This document shows, one piece after another, positions 21,505 to 31,447 of a stretch of 64,000 bases of DNA (position 1 is its first letter; each line of letters starts with the position of its first letter). Made by a program: the position numbers and the translations under genes. This stretch comes from an uncultured Hyphomicrobiales bacterium (GTDB lineage Bacteria; Pseudomonadota; Alphaproteobacteria; Rhizobiales; Beijerinckiaceae): NCBI GenBank assembly GCA_903902915.1, contig CAIUWR010000068.1, positions 26,004 to 90,003 on the forward strand, written 5' to 3'. Under the pieces are notes generated by a model. It was given only the letters and a program-made list of their open reading frames with translations. It was not told the origin of the DNA and did not search any database.

Positions 21505-22905
21505 ATGAGCAACAAGATGTGGGGCGGGCGCTTCGCCAGCGGTCCCGACGCTATCATGGAGGAGATCAACGCCTCCATCGGCTTCGATTACCGTCTCGCC
21601 GCCCAGGACATCCGGGGCTCGCGCGCCCATGTCGCCATGCTGGCGGACGCGGGCATCGTGAGCCGCGAACATGCGGACGCCATTACGGCCGGTCTAAACC
21701 AGGTCGAGGCGGAAATCGAGGCGGGAACCTTCGTCTTCTCCCGCGCGCTTGAAGACATCCATATGAACGTCGAGTCCCGCCTTGCCGAAATCATCGGCCC
21801 GGACGCAGGGCGCCTGCACACCGCCCGTTCGCGCAACGATCAGGTGGCCGTCGATTTCCGCCTCTGGGTCCGCGACGCCGTGGACGACCTCGATGCGCAG
21901 ATGCGCGGCCTCCAGCAGGCTTTGGCCGAGCGGGCCCTCGACCATGCGGGCACGGTCATGCCCGGCTTCACCCATCTGCAATCGGCCCAGCCGGTGACCT
22001 TCGGGCACCATCTGCTGGCCTATGTGGAGATGCTGGGCCGCGACCGCAGCCGCCTCGCCGACGCCCGCAAGCGCCTGAATGAATGCCCCCTGGGCGCCGC
22101 CGCGCTGGCGGGAACCTCCTTCCCCATCAACCGCGAACAGACGGCCCGGGCGCTGGGCTTCGACCGGCCCACCGCCAATTCGCTGGACAGCGTGTCGGAT
22201 CGCGATTTCGTGATGGAAGTGCTGGCCGCCGCCGCCATCTGCGCGGTGCATTTGTCGCGCCTCGCCGACGAGATCGTGCTGTGGATGACGCCGCAGTTCG
22301 GCTTTGTGCAGCTCTCGGACAAGTTCACCACCGGCTCCTCGATCATGCCGCAGAAGCGCAATCCCGATGCGGCGGAGCTGGTGCGTGGCAAATCCGGCCG
22401 GGTGATCGGCGCGCTGACTGGGCTGATGATCGTGATGAAAGGCCTGCCGCTGACCTATTCGAAGGACATGCAGGAGGACAAGGAAGGCGCCTTCGACGCA
22501 ATCCAGTCCCTGTCTTTGTGCATCGCCGCCATGACCGGCATGATTCGCGACCTGCAACCCGACCTCAAGCGCATGAAGGCGGCGGCCGGCGCGGGCTTCG
22601 CCACCGCCACCGATCTCGCCGACTGGCTGGTGCGCGAGCTGAAAATGCCCTTCCGCCAGGCCCATCATGTCACCGGCTCGCTCGTGAAGCTCGCCTCCGA
22701 CGGCAAGGTGGGGCTGGAAAAGCTCACCCTCGCCCAGATGCGGAGCGTCGAGCCGCAGATCACAGAGGCGGTCTTCGAGGTGCTGGGCGTGGAAAAATCC
22801 GTCCGCAGCCGCACGAGCTACGGCGGCGCCGCGCCCGCCAATGTGCGCGCGCAAGCCAGGCGCTGGCTCGGCAAGCTGGGCAAAGAGGCGGCGAAAGTAG
22901 GCTGA
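21505..22905 (+). CDS. argH: Argininosuccinate lyase
   Basis: A 466-residue enzyme splitting argininosuccinate into arginine and fumarate. [12 protein letters not shown] is the fumarase-superfamily signature with the catalytic Ser; [11 protein letters not shown] at the N-terminus and TARSRNDQV are ArgH motifs. ATG 21505 has AGGGG upstream; an in-frame GTG at 21499 is less likely. It heads the argH-lptM-lysA-TIGR02302 group. Confidence 0.97.
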   Translation: MSNKMWGGRFASGPDAIMEEINASIGFDYRLAAQDIRGSRAHVAMLADAGIVSREHADAITAGLNQVEAEIEAGTFVFSRALEDIHMNVESRLAEIIGPDAGRLHTARSRNDQVAVDFRLWVRDAVDDLDAQMRGLQQALAERALDHAGTVMPGFTHLQSAQPVTFGHHLLAYVEMLGRDRSRLADARKRLNECPLGAAALAGTSFPINREQTARALGFDRPTANSLDSVSDRDFVMEVLAAAAICAVHLSRLADEIVLWMTPQFGFVQLSDKFTTGSSIMPQKRNPDAAELVRGKSGRVIGALTGLMIVMKGLPLTYSKDMQEDKEGAFDAIQSLSLCIAAMTGMIRDLQPDLKRMKAAAGAGFATATDLADWLVRELKMPFRQAHHVTGSLVKLASDGKVGLEKLTLAQMRSVEPQITEAVFEVLGVEKSVRSRTSYGGAAPANVRAQARRWLGKLGKEAAKVG

Positions 22906-23010
22906 GACGCGTCAAAAGGTCGCGGGAATGAGCAGCTTTGTCGAAGCAGGCTCGAAAGCTCCCGCAACACCGCGTTTGCGTCTATACTGCGCGCAACCTG
23001 GAGATCGCAC

Positions 23011-23229
23011 GTGCAACCCCAAGCCCTCATCAGATGCGCCGCCATCGCGCTGCTGGCCCTCGGCCTGAGCGGCTGCGGGCGGCGCGGCAATCTTGAACCG
23101 GCGCCCGGCGTCTCGACGCCCGCCGCCGTCCCGGACTCCGTCGCGCCGGGCCTTGATGGAGCCAAAGCGCGCAAGCCAGCCGCGATCTCGGCTCCGAACG
23201 AGCCCTTCATCCTCGATCCGCTACTCTGA
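23011..23229 (+). CDS. lptM: Small lipoprotein, LptM/YifL-like
   Basis: 72 residues with a signal peptide and lipobox LGLSGC followed by GRRGNLEPAPG. This short C-G-x-x-G lipoprotein between argH and lysA is conserved and matches the LptM family, which in E. coli aids disulfide maturation of the LptD/E lipopolysaccharide translocon. The GTG at 23011 follows GGAG. lysA starts 13 bases after it. Family call from the lipobox motif and gene order. Confidence 0.82.
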   Translation: MQPQALIRCAAIALLALGLSGCGRRGNLEPAPGVSTPAAVPDSVAPGLDGAKARKPAAISAPNEPFILDPLL

Positions 23230-23242
23230 GCGAGCGCTGTCC

Positions 23243-24514
23243 ATGCATCATTTCGCCTATCGCGACGGCGCTCTCCATGCGGAAGAAGTCGCCCTGCCTG
23301 CGATCGCCCAAAGCGTGGAGACGCCCTTCTATTGCTATTCCACCGCGACGCTGCGGCGCCATTACCAGGTCTTCTCGGGCGCCTTCGCGGATCTGAACGC
23401 GCTGGTCTGCTTCGCCATGAAGGCCAATTCCAATCAGGCCGTGCTGAAAACCCTCGCGCAGCTGGGCGCGGGCATGGATGTGGTCTCCGAAGGCGAGTTG
23501 CGCCGCGCCCGCGCCGCTGGCGTGCCCGGCGCGCGCATCACCTTCTCAGGGGTTGGCAAGACAGCGCGGGAAATCGCCCTGGCGCTGGATGAGAAGATCC
23601 TGTGCTTCAACGTGGAGTCCGAGCCCGAGCTTCACGCCATCTCGGCCATCGCGCAGGCCAAGGGCGTGACCGCGCCCATCTCGATCCGGGTGAACCCGGA
23701 TGTGGACGCGCGCACCCACGCGAAGATCTCGACGGGCAAATCCGAGAACAAGTTCGGCATTCCGATCTCCCGCGCCCGCGCCGTCTATGGCGAGGCGGCC
23801 GCCCTGCCGGGCCTGCGCGTCACGGGCGTGGACATGCATATCGGCTCGCAGATCACCGATCTGGAGCCCTTCGACGACGCCTTCGCCCTGCTCGCGCAAT
23901 TCGTGCGCGGACTGCGCGACGACGGCCATGTGATCGCTCATGTGGATCTGGGCGGGGGTCTGGGCATTCCCTATCGCGAGGGGGAGGATCCCGATTCCTA
24001 TCACCCCGAGCGCTATGCCGAAGTCGTGCGCAAACACGCCACGAGCCTCGACTGCAAGCTGATTTTCGAACCGGGCCGGTTGATCGTCGGCAACGCCGGA
24101 GTGCTGATCGCCAAGGTGCTTTATGTGAAGCGGGGCGAGGGCAAGACCTTCGTGATCGTGGACGCGGCCATGAACGATCTGGTGCGCCCGACCCTCTATG
24201 AAGCCCATCACGATGTGAAGCCGGTGCGCGAGGCCCCCGTTGGCGCGCCCTCCATGCACGCGGATGTGGTCGGCCCCGTCTGCGAAACAGGGGATTATCT
24301 GGCGCTGGACCGCGATTTGCCGGAACTGGCGCCGGGCGACCTCATCTCGATCATGTCGGCGGGCGCCTATGGCGCTGTGCAGGCGGGCACCTACAATTCG
24401 CGCCTGCTCGTGCCCGAAGTGCTGGTCAATGGCGCGGATTGGGCCGTGATTCGCCCGCGCGGATCATACGAAGACCTGATCGCCCTCGACCATATTCCCG
24501 GCTGGCTGGGCTGA
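23243..24514 (+). CDS. lysA: Diaminopimelate decarboxylase
   Basis: A 423-residue fold-type III PLP enzyme performing the last step of lysine synthesis. The PLP Lys is in CFAMKANSN, HIGSQI and the EPGRLIVGNAG and CETGDYLA segments complete the active site. ATG 23243 (MHHFAYRDGALH) fits homologues; the open frame upstream overlaps the lipoprotein gene. A GC hairpin without T run (24519-24536) follows. Confidence 0.97.
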   Translation: MHHFAYRDGALHAEEVALPAIAQSVETPFYCYSTATLRRHYQVFSGAFADLNALVCFAMKANSNQAVLKTLAQLGAGMDVVSEGELRRARAAGVPGARITFSGVGKTAREIALALDEKILCFNVESEPELHAISAIAQAKGVTAPISIRVNPDVDARTHAKISTGKSENKFGIPISRARAVYGEAAALPGLRVTGVDMHIGSQITDLEPFDDAFALLAQFVRGLRDDGHVIAHVDLGGGLGIPYREGEDPDSYHPERYAEVVRKHATSLDCKLIFEPGRLIVGNAGVLIAKVLYVKRGEGKTFVIVDAAMNDLVRPTLYEAHHDVKPVREAPVGAPSMHADVVGPVCETGDYLALDRDLPELAPGDLISIMSAGAYGAVQAGTYNSRLLVPEVLVNGADWAVIRPRGSYEDLIALDHIPGWLG

Positions 24515-24518
24515 AACC

Positions 24519-24536
24519 CGGGGCTGGAAAGCCCCG
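24519..24536 (+). other. Hairpin after lysA
   Basis: CGGGGCT-GGAA-AGCCCCG, a perfect 7-base stem just after the lysA stop and 40 bases before the next gene. It lacks a T run, so it is more likely a transcript-stability or attenuating stem than a full terminator. Confidence 0.5.
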
Positions 24537-24575
24537 CCCGGCGTGTTACCTTTGGTCGAGAGCGCCGGAGACGCC

Positions 24576-27041
24576 ATGAGCGACCGCCAGATCCCCAAAG
24601 AACCCGCCGTTGAGCGGCTCGACCGGCTCGCGGCCCGCGCCGGGCTTGCGATCGGCTGGGAACATGTCTGGCCGGTGGCTGCGACGCTCCTCACGCTCCT
24701 CGGCTTTTTTCTCGCCATCTCCTTTGTGGGCCTGTGGCTGGAGATCCCGCGCTGGGGGCGGATGCTTGGCGTGGCCCTCTTTGCGGCTCTCGCGCTGGCG
24801 AGCCTCGTCCCCCTCGCGCGCTTTCGCCCACCCACCCGCGCGCAGAAGCTGGCGCGGCTGGACCGGGACTCGGGCCTGCCCCATCGCCCGGCCACCGCGA
24901 TGGAGGACCATCTGGCCAACGCCAGCGAGGATCCGGCCACCCGCATGCTCTGGGAGCTGCATCGCGCCCGGATGGCGCAAGCGGCGCAGGCCCTGACCCT
25001 GCGCCCGCCCTCACCCCGTCTGGTGGAGCGCGACCGCTACGCCCTGCGCGCCTGCGCGCTTGTGGCCGTTTTCGCAACCGCCTTCGTGGCGGGGCCGGAG
25101 AAATACGCCCGCGTGCTCGCCGCCTTCGACTGGCGCACGGAAGGCGCCCTTTCGCAGGGCTACCGCATCGATGCTTGGCTTGATCCGCCCGCCTATACGG
25201 GCAAGCCTCCGGTGATCCTGAACCTGCGGGACGAGGCGAACGCCAGGTCCGACCGCCGGGTCCAGGCGCCGGCGGGCTCGACCATCGTGGTGCGCAGCTC
25301 CGGCGGCTCGAATGTCTCGGTGGAGATCGCAGGCGGACTTGAGGTCGCCAAAACCTATGAGGGCGGCGCAAAAGCCAAAGCGGCCGCGACCGACGCCGAG
25401 CAGCGCTGGACCCTGAAGGGGGACAGCAAGCTTGTCTTGAAGCGCTTTGGCTCGACGATCTCGACCTTCGAGCTGAGCGCCATCCCCGACCGCGCCCCCA
25501 CGATCAGCCTGCAAGGCGAGCCGAAGCGCAACAGCCGAGGCTCTCTGACGCTGGGCTACAAGATCGACGACGACTATGGCGTGACGGGCGCGCAAGCCAA
25601 TTTCGACAAGCCGATCATCGCGGGCAAGCCCGTCGCAGGCCGGACTTTAGCGGAAGCGCCGAAGATGGACCTCGCCCTGCCCGCAGGCGCTGGCGGACTT
25701 GGCGAAGCCGAAACCACGGCGGACCTGTCGGCACATCCCTGGGCCGGCGCCCGCGTCACCATGACGCTTTCAGCCAGAGACGAAGGCGACAACGAGGGCA
25801 TGAGCGATCCGGTGGAGGTCACGCTTCCCCAGCGCGCCTTCACCAAGCCGTTGGCGCGCGCGCTCGTCGAGCAGCGGCGCAATCTTGTGCTCGCCCCGGA
25901 CGAGCGGAGCCGGGTGCTCGCCTCCATCAGGGCGCTGATGGTCGCGCCCGATCAGTTTGGCGACGGCGTCGGCGTTTATCTGGGTCTCCAGAACATCGCC
26001 AACCGCCTGACCCGCGCCCGCAAGGATGCGGACCTGCTGGCGGTCGCCGATTTCATGTGGGACATGGCCTTGCGCATCGAAGATGGCGGCCTCAGCGACG
26101 CTGAGCGCGATCTGCGCGCCGCCCAGCTGCAATTGCGCGAGGCGCTGAACCGGGGCGCGCCCGACGACGAGATCCGCAAGCTGATGGATCAGATGCGGGC
26201 GGCCATGGACAAATTCCTCAACGAACTTGCGCAGCGCGGGGACCAGGGCGAGGAATCCCAAAGCCGCGCCGACAATAATGCGCGCAGCGTCACGCCCCAG
26301 GGTCTTCAGTCCATGCTCGACCGCATCGAGGAGATGATGCGCGACGGACAGGTGGCGGAAGCGCAAAAGATGATGGAGCAATTGCAGAATCTGCTTGAAA
26401 ATCTCCAGACGGCCCGGCGTCGGCAGGGCACGGACCCCATGGCGCGGGAGATGAACAAGGCGCTGGACGAACTCGACCAGATGACCCGAGACCAGCAGGA
26501 GCTGCGCGACGACACCTTCCGCAAGGAAGGCCAGCAGGGCGACGGCCAGCCGTCTCTCCAGCAAAAGCAGGAAGCCCTGCGCCAACGCCTCGACGATTTG
26601 CAGCGCCGCATGAAAAACATGGGCATGCAGGGCGACCCGAGCCTGGGCGAGGCCGACGAAGCCATGAAGGAAGCCGAAGGCGCGCTGGGCGAAGGCCGAC
26701 AGGATCGCGGCAAGGCTGTGGAAGCGCAGGGTCGCGCGCTGGAGGCCTTGCGCAAGGGCGGTCAGGCCATGGCGCAGCAGATGCAGCCCGGCGAGGGCGA
26801 CGAAAATGGCCCCGGCGATCCCAATGGCCCCATGCGCCAGGGCCGCGCGGGCAAATCCGATCCGCTGGGGCGCGAATCCCACGACAAGCGCGACAATTCC
26901 CGCGCGCTTTATGATCCGCTGGGCGAGCCCGCCGCCCAACGCGCCCGCAAGGTGCTGGAAGAGCTGCGTCGACGCCTGTCAGATCCCGCCCGCCCGCGCG
27001 AGGAGCTGGACTATCTGGAACGCCTGCTGAAACGCGACTGA
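24576..27041 (+). CDS. TIGR02302 / DUF4175 family membrane protein
   Basis: 821 residues. Two membrane segments near the N-terminus (about 40-60 and 65-85) and another near 160-178, then a large periplasmic beta-rich region (about 200-440, with LDPPAYTGKPP) and a C-terminal third rich in Gln, Met, Arg and Glu (repeated heptad-like runs, MMEQLQNLLENLQ) that should form long coiled coil, ending with YDPLGEP and a basic helix. These traits match the TIGR02302 family of alphaproteobacteria, of unknown function and often next to lysA. ATG 24576 is preceded by CGGAG. Confidence 0.88.
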   Translation: MSDRQIPKEPAVERLDRLAARAGLAIGWEHVWPVAATLLTLLGFFLAISFVGLWLEIPRWGRMLGVALFAALALASLVPLARFRPPTRAQKLARLDRDSGLPHRPATAMEDHLANASEDPATRMLWELHRARMAQAAQALTLRPPSPRLVERDRYALRACALVAVFATAFVAGPEKYARVLAAFDWRTEGALSQGYRIDAWLDPPAYTGKPPVILNLRDEANARSDRRVQAPAGSTIVVRSSGGSNVSVEIAGGLEVAKTYEGGAKAKAAATDAEQRWTLKGDSKLVLKRFGSTISTFELSAIPDRAPTISLQGEPKRNSRGSLTLGYKIDDDYGVTGAQANFDKPIIAGKPVAGRTLAEAPKMDLALPAGAGGLGEAETTADLSAHPWAGARVTMTLSARDEGDNEGMSDPVEVTLPQRAFTKPLARALVEQRRNLVLAPDERSRVLASIRALMVAPDQFGDGVGVYLGLQNIANRLTRARKDADLLAVADFMWDMALRIEDGGLSDAERDLRAAQLQLREALNRGAPDDEIRKLMDQMRAAMDKFLNELAQRGDQGEESQSRADNNARSVTPQGLQSMLDRIEEMMRDGQVAEAQKMMEQLQNLLENLQTARRRQGTDPMAREMNKALDELDQMTRDQQELRDDTFRKEGQQGDGQPSLQQKQEALRQRLDDLQRRMKNMGMQGDPSLGEADEAMKEAEGALGEGRQDRGKAVEAQGRALEALRKGGQAMAQQMQPGEGDENGPGDPNGPMRQGRAGKSDPLGRESHDKRDNSRALYDPLGEPAAQRARKVLEELRRRLSDPARPREELDYLERLLKRD

Positions 27042-27151
27042 TCCCGCAAGCTGATTCGCCCGTACACGCTTTGCGCTTGCTTGCCCCGGCGCGGCCAGCC
27101 GATTAGTTGAGACCTCCTCCGGCGACGCCGCCGGACCACTGGACCTTTCCC

Positions 27152-27343
27152 ATGTCTTACGCCGTCTCGAATTATCTGGTCGCCGCAGCCGTCGCCGCGG
27201 TCCTCGTGGTGTTGGTGCTTGGCCTTTTCAACATGCTGCGCGGCGGCAGCCCCAATCTCAGCCAGAAGTTGATGCGCTGGCGCGTGGGCCTGCAATTCGG
27301 CGCCATCGTGCTGATCATGTGCGTGCTCTGGTTTCGCGGATAG
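27152..27343 (+). CDS. Twin-transmembrane HIG1-like protein
   Basis: 63 residues with two membrane helices (about 6-27 and 45-61) joined by RGGSPNLSQKLMRWRVGLQF. That loop is the HIG1 domain hallmark (the RCF1 family, which supports cytochrome oxidase assembly in mitochondria). In Hyphomicrobiales it commonly precedes the PduO-type adenosyltransferase, here after 9 bases. Function in bacteria is inferred only. Confidence 0.85.
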   Translation: MSYAVSNYLVAAAVAAVLVVLVLGLFNMLRGGSPNLSQKLMRWRVGLQFGAIVLIMCVLWFRG

Positions 27344-27352
27344 GAATTCATC

Positions 27353-27931
27353 ATGGTCGTGCTGAACCGCATTTATACCCGCACCGGCGACAACGGCGAC
27401 ACGGCGCTGGGCACCGGCGAACGGCGCCCGAAGTTCGACCTGCGCGTGGAAGCCTATGGGACGGTGGATGAAACCAACGCCACCATCGGGATGGCCCGCC
27501 TCTCCACCGGCGACGACGCAAGGCTCGACGCCATGCTGGCCCGCATCCAGAACGATCTTTTTGATCTGGGCGCGGATCTGTGCACGCCCGACACCGGCGA
27601 AAAACTCGCCTATGAGCCCCTGCGCATCATACAGACTCAGGTGGAGCGGCTGGAGCGCGAGATCGACGACTTGAACGCCTCGCTGGCGCCCCTGCGTTCG
27701 TTCGTGCTGCCGGGCGGATCCCCCGCCGCCGCGGCCCTGCATCTGTCACGCACCATTTCGCGGCGGGCGGAGCGGCTGATGGTGGCCCTGTCGCGCACGG
27801 AGGGCGAGGTGGTGAGCGCGCCCGCGCTCCAATATGTGAACCGCCTCTCCGATTTCCTCTTCGTCGCCTCGCGCTTCGCCAATCTGAACGCGGGCGGGGA
27901 TGTCTTGTGGACGCCGGGCAAAAATCGGTAA
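27353..27931 (+). CDS. PduO-type ATP:cob(I)alamin adenosyltransferase
   Basis: 192 residues. YTRTGDNGDTALGTG at the N-terminus binds ATP; RRAERLMVALS and YVNRLSDFLFVASR are the conserved corrinoid/ATP residues. Makes coenzyme B12 for enzymes such as methylmalonyl-CoA mutase. It lies between the twin-TM gene and etfB; propionyl-CoA handling could link it to the fatty-acid genes downstream, but no mutase is present in the window. Confidence 0.94.
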   Translation: MVVLNRIYTRTGDNGDTALGTGERRPKFDLRVEAYGTVDETNATIGMARLSTGDDARLDAMLARIQNDLFDLGADLCTPDTGEKLAYEPLRIIQTQVERLEREIDDLNASLAPLRSFVLPGGSPAAAALHLSRTISRRAERLMVALSRTEGEVVSAPALQYVNRLSDFLFVASRFANLNAGGDVLWTPGKNR

Positions 27932-27973
27932 GCGGCTGGTGAGCGGGGCGCACAAACCCTCCTTATGTCGCGT

Positions 27974-28002
27974 TTGACACCCGTCTTGGCGGCCATTACG
28001 AA
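27974..28002 (+). promoter_or_regulatory. Sigma-70-type promoter of etfBA
   Basis: An exact TTGACA (27974-27979), a 17-base spacer and TACGAA (27997-28002). It lies 31 bases before the etfB start and separates etfBA from the adenosyltransferase gene. AGAGGAG follows as the ribosome site. Confidence 0.6.
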
Positions 28003-28032
28003 AATCGCCGGACATCAAGAGGAGCGCCCTCG

Positions 28033-28782
28033 ATGAAAATTCTCGTCCCCGTGAAGCGGGTCGTCGACTACAACGTGAAAATCCGCGTCAAGGCCGATGG
28101 GTCGGGCGTGGAGCTCGCGAATGTGAAAATGTCGATGAACCCCTTCGATGAGATCGCCATCGAGGAGGCGCTGCGTCTCAAGGAAGCAGGCAAGGCGAGC
28201 GAAGTCGTCATCATCTCCATCGGCCCTGCGCAAGCGGGCGAGACGATTCGCACAGGCCTCGCCATGGGCGCTGATCGCGGCGTTCTGGTGAAGACCGACC
28301 AGAGCGTCGAGCCGCTCGCCGTCGCCAAGATCCTCAAGGGAATAGCCGAGGCCGAACAGCCCGGCCTGATCATTCTGGGCAAGCAGGCCATCGACGACGA
28401 CTGCAACCAGACCGGCCAGATGCTTGCGGCTTTGCTCGGCTGGGGTCAGGGCACATTCGCCTCGAAAGTCGATGTCGCCGACGGAACCGTCGATGTGACC
28501 CGCGAGGTCGATGGCGGCTTACAGACGGTCACCCTGCGCACACCCGCCGTGGTCACCACCGACCTGCGGCTCAATGAACCGCGCTACGCTTCCTTGCCCA
28601 ACATCATGAAGGCGAAGAAGAAGCCCATCGACGAGACGTCGCCCGCCAATTACGGCGTGGACGTCTCGCCGCGCCTGACCGTGCTGAAGACCACCGAGCC
28701 CATGGGCCGCAAGGGCGGCGCAAAGGTCGCCTCGGTCGAGGAACTGGTCGCCAAACTCAAGAACGAAGCGGGGGTGCTGTGA
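28033..28782 (+). CDS. etfB: Electron transfer flavoprotein beta subunit
   Basis: 249 residues, [20 protein letters not shown] start and AMP-binding region as in group I ETF; LAKQ-like [17 protein letters not shown] is the beta-subunit signature. With EtfA it takes electrons from acyl-CoA dehydrogenases to ETF-quinone oxidoreductase. Ribosome site AGAGGAG nine bases ahead. Its stop overlaps the etfA start. Confidence 0.97.
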   Translation: MKILVPVKRVVDYNVKIRVKADGSGVELANVKMSMNPFDEIAIEEALRLKEAGKASEVVIISIGPAQAGETIRTGLAMGADRGVLVKTDQSVEPLAVAKILKGIAEAEQPGLIILGKQAIDDDCNQTGQMLAALLGWGQGTFASKVDVADGTVDVTREVDGGLQTVTLRTPAVVTTDLRLNEPRYASLPNIMKAKKKPIDETSPANYGVDVSPRLTVLKTTEPMGRKGGAKVASVEELVAKLKNEAGVL

Positions 28783-29726
28783 TGACGACGCTCGTTCTCG
28801 CCGATGTGGCGAAGGGAAAACTGGGCGACGCCGTCGCCAAGACCGTGACCGCCGCCGTCCAACTGGGCGCGCCGGTCCATGTGCTGGCGACCGGCCCCGA
28901 CGCGCGCGCAGCCGCCGAAGAAGCCGCGAAGCTCGAAGGCGTCGCCAAGGTGCTGATCGCGGACGATGCGATCTACGCGCACCAGTTGGCCGAGCCCACC
29001 GCAGCGCTGATCGTTTCGCTGGCGAGCGACTATGGGGCGATTGTTTCGAGCGCCACCTCGTCGGCCAAGAACATCATGCCCCGCGTCGCGGCCCTGCTCG
29101 ACGTGATGCAGATCTCGGAAATCACCAAAGTGATCGCCCCCGACACGTTCGAACGGCCGATCTATGCGGGCAACGCCATCCAGACGGTGCAGTCGGGCGA
29201 TGCGATCAAGGTGATCACCGTGCGCGCCACCGCCTTTGCGGCGGCCCCCGCCACGGGGAGCGCGCCTGTGGAGAGCGTGGCGCCCGCCGCCGATCCGGCC
29301 CTGTCCGCCTTCAAGGGCGAGGCTCTGGCGCGCAGCGAGCGACCTGAGCTGACCGCCGCCCGCATCGTCATCTCGGGCGGCCGCGCCATGCAGAACGCGG
29401 AGAATTTCAAGACCTATATCGAGCCCATCGCCGACAAGCTCGGCGCGGCCATGGGGGCCTCGCGCGCCGCCGTGGACGCGGGCTACGCGCCCAACGACTG
29501 GCAGGTGGGGCAGACCGGCAAGGTCGTCGCGCCCGAGCTTTACATCGCGGTCGGCATTTCCGGCGCAATCCAGCATCTGGCGGGCATGAAGGACTCCAAG
29601 GTCATCGTCGCCATCAACAAGGACGAGGAGGCCCCGATCTTCCAGGTGGCCGATTATGGCCTCGTGGCGGACCTGTTCAAGGCCATGCCCGAGCTTGACG
29701 CGGAACTCGCCAAGCTGAACAAATAG
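28782..29726 (+). CDS. etfA: Electron transfer flavoprotein alpha subunit
   Basis: 314 residues. The C-terminal FAD-binding segment shows [36 protein letters not shown], the alpha-subunit signature. ATG 28782 overlaps the etfB stop by one base (TGATG). Partner of EtfB. Confidence 0.97.
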   Translation: MTTLVLADVAKGKLGDAVAKTVTAAVQLGAPVHVLATGPDARAAAEEAAKLEGVAKVLIADDAIYAHQLAEPTAALIVSLASDYGAIVSSATSSAKNIMPRVAALLDVMQISEITKVIAPDTFERPIYAGNAIQTVQSGDAIKVITVRATAFAAAPATGSAPVESVAPAADPALSAFKGEALARSERPELTAARIVISGGRAMQNAENFKTYIEPIADKLGAAMGASRAAVDAGYAPNDWQVGQTGKVVAPELYIAVGISGAIQHLAGMKDSKVIVAINKDEEAPIFQVADYGLVADLFKAMPELDAELAKLNK

Positions 29727-29801
29727 TCCTCTGCGCAGATGGACGCTGGACGACGGCTGATCATGGCTTATGATCAGGCCGTCACAGAGCGGGTAGAACG
29801 T

Positions 29802-30683
29802 ATGACGCATGAGATTCTCAAGGTCGGCGTGATTGGCGCAGGGCAGATGGGCAATGGCATCGCCCAGGTCTGCGCGCTTGCAGGTCTCGACGTTCTGATG
29901 AACGACATCTCGCAGGATCGGATCAATGCGGGGCTGGCCACGGTGGACGGCGCCATGGCCCGCGACGTGGCGAAAGGACTGCTGAGCGAGGCGGACCGCA
30001 AGGCCGCCATGGACCGCATCAAGGCGGCTGCGGCCTTCGAGGATCTGGTCTATTGCGACCTTGTGATGGAAGCGGCCTCGGAGAACGAAGAGGCCAAGCG
30101 CAAGATCCTCACGCGCCTGTCGCCCTATCTCAAGCCCGGCGCCTTCATCGCCACCAACACCTCCTCGATTTCCATCACGCGCCTGGCCTCGGTCACGGAC
30201 CGACCGGAGCGCTTCATCGGGATTCATTTCATGAACCCCGTGCCGCGCATGCAGCTGGTGGAGCTGATTCGCGGCATCGCCACCGAAGACGAGACGTTCG
30301 AATCAGCCAAGGCCTTCGTGACGCGGCTTGGCAAGACCACCACCGTTTCCGAAGATTTTCCCGCCTTCATCGTCAACCGCATCCTGCTGCCGATGATCAA
30401 CGAGGCGATCTACACGCTTTATGAAGGCGTCGGCTCGGTCGAAGCCATCGACACCGCCATGCGGCTGGGCGCGAATCACCCCATGGGTCCGCTCCAGCTC
30501 GCCGATTTCATCGGCCTCGACACCTGTCTGTCGATCATGCAGGCGCTGCACGAGGGGCTGGCTGATTCGAAATACCGCCCCTGCCCGCTGCTGGTGAAAT
30601 ATGTGGAAGCCGGCTGGCTTGGCCGCAAGACGCGGCGCGGCTTCTATGATTACCGCAGCGGGACGCCGATTCCGACCCGCTGA
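29802..30683 (+). CDS. 3-hydroxybutyryl-CoA dehydrogenase
   Basis: 293 residues. GVIGAGQMGNGIAQV is the NAD-binding loop; NTSSISITRLA and the catalytic His in GIHFMNPVPRMQLVE, with Glu in the same stretch, are those of HbdA/FadB-type dehydrogenases. Oxidises 3-hydroxybutyryl-CoA or the reverse, in acyl-CoA or polyhydroxybutyrate metabolism. Start unclear: in-frame ATGs at 29739, 29763 and 29802, none with a good ribosome site; 29802 gives the family's usual length. Placed after etfBA, consistent with beta-oxidation. Confidence 0.93.
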   Translation: MTHEILKVGVIGAGQMGNGIAQVCALAGLDVLMNDISQDRINAGLATVDGAMARDVAKGLLSEADRKAAMDRIKAAAAFEDLVYCDLVMEAASENEEAKRKILTRLSPYLKPGAFIATNTSSISITRLASVTDRPERFIGIHFMNPVPRMQLVELIRGIATEDETFESAKAFVTRLGKTTTVSEDFPAFIVNRILLPMINEAIYTLYEGVGSVEAIDTAMRLGANHPMGPLQLADFIGLDTCLSIMQALHEGLADSKYRPCPLLVKYVEAGWLGRKTRRGFYDYRSGTPIPTR

Positions 30684-30795
30684 CCGCGCTACGGAAAATC
30701 CGGTTCGATCAGATGCGGACGACGGGGACGTCGTCCCCTCGCCGCAGCGCCCGGACGCCCGCGGCCCCGCTGAAAGCCGAGCCGCAGAAACAGCC

Positions 30796-30853
30796 TTCAC
30801 AATCCTGTCGTGAGCCCTATACTTAATACAGGGAGCCCCGGTTTGCTCCGGGG
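30796..30853 (+). promoter_or_regulatory. Promoter and 5' hairpin of the HNH gene
   Basis: TTCACA (30796-30801), a 16-base spacer and TATACT (30818-30823) form a good sigma-70-type promoter. The predicted start of transcription falls just before a GC hairpin, GCCCCGG-TTTGCT-CCGGGGC (30834-30853), so the transcript would begin with this stem, followed by AGAGGG and the TTG start at 30878. Confidence 0.6.
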
Positions 30854-30877
30854 CGCATCGGCAAGAGGGCGTCCAGG

Positions 30878-31447
30878 TTGACGGTTCACTTCCAGCCCAC
30901 GGTCCCGCCGGAGGCATGTCCGGCCCTTGTCCTCAACGCCGACTTCCGGCCGCTGAGCTACTATCCGCTGTCCCTATGGTCCTGGCAGGACGCCATCAAG
31001 GCCGTCTTCCTAGACCGGGTGAACATCGTCTCTGAATATGACAAATGCGTGCGCAGCCCCACTTTCGAAATGCGCCTTCCCTCCGTCGTTTCGCTGAAGA
31101 CCTACGTCAAACCATCCCGCCATCCCGCTTTCACGCGGTTCAACGTCTTTCTGCGGGATCGGTTCGCCTGCCAATATTGCGGCTCGCGCGAAGAGCTGAC
31201 CTTCGACCATGTGATCCCCCGCTCAAAAGGCGGCTCGACCACATGGGAAAATGTGGTCGCCGCCTGCTCTCCCTGCAATCTGCGCAAGGCCGACAAGCTG
31301 CCCGCCGAGGCCGCCATGTTTCCGGCGCACCATCCATATGCGCCCACCGTCGCCGATCTGCACCAGAACGGCCGTCTGTTTCCGCCGAACTATCTGCACG
31401 AAAGCTGGTTCGACTATCTCTACTGGGATTCGCCGCTGGATCCCTGA
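30878..31447 (+). CDS. HNH endonuclease
   Basis: 189 residues. A zinc-ribbon HNH domain at about 98-150: CQYC, FDHVIPRSKGG, WENVVAACSPCNLRKADK. The N-terminal half (LVLNADFRPLSYYPLSLWSW) is typical of a widespread HNH family in Hyphomicrobiales. Start is TTG 30878, with AGAGGG upstream. It stands between two dehydrogenase genes and is not beside a restriction or toxin system. Natural substrate unknown; a repair or RNA/DNA processing role is only a guess. Confidence 0.88.
   Translation: MTVHFQPTVPPEACPALVLNADFRPLSYYPLSLWSWQDAIKAVFLDRVNIVSEYDKCVRSPTFEMRLPSVVSLKTYVKPSRHPAFTRFNVFLRDRFACQYCGSREELTFDHVIPRSKGGSTTWENVVAACSPCNLRKADKLPAEAAMFPAHHPYAPTVADLHQNGRLFPPNYLHESWFDYLYWDSPLDP

Noticed and set aside
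30717..30736. Inverted repeat GGACGAC/GTCGTCC as a terminator after the 3-hydroxybutyryl-CoA dehydrogenase gene
   Set aside because: No T run follows; kept only as a possible weak stem.
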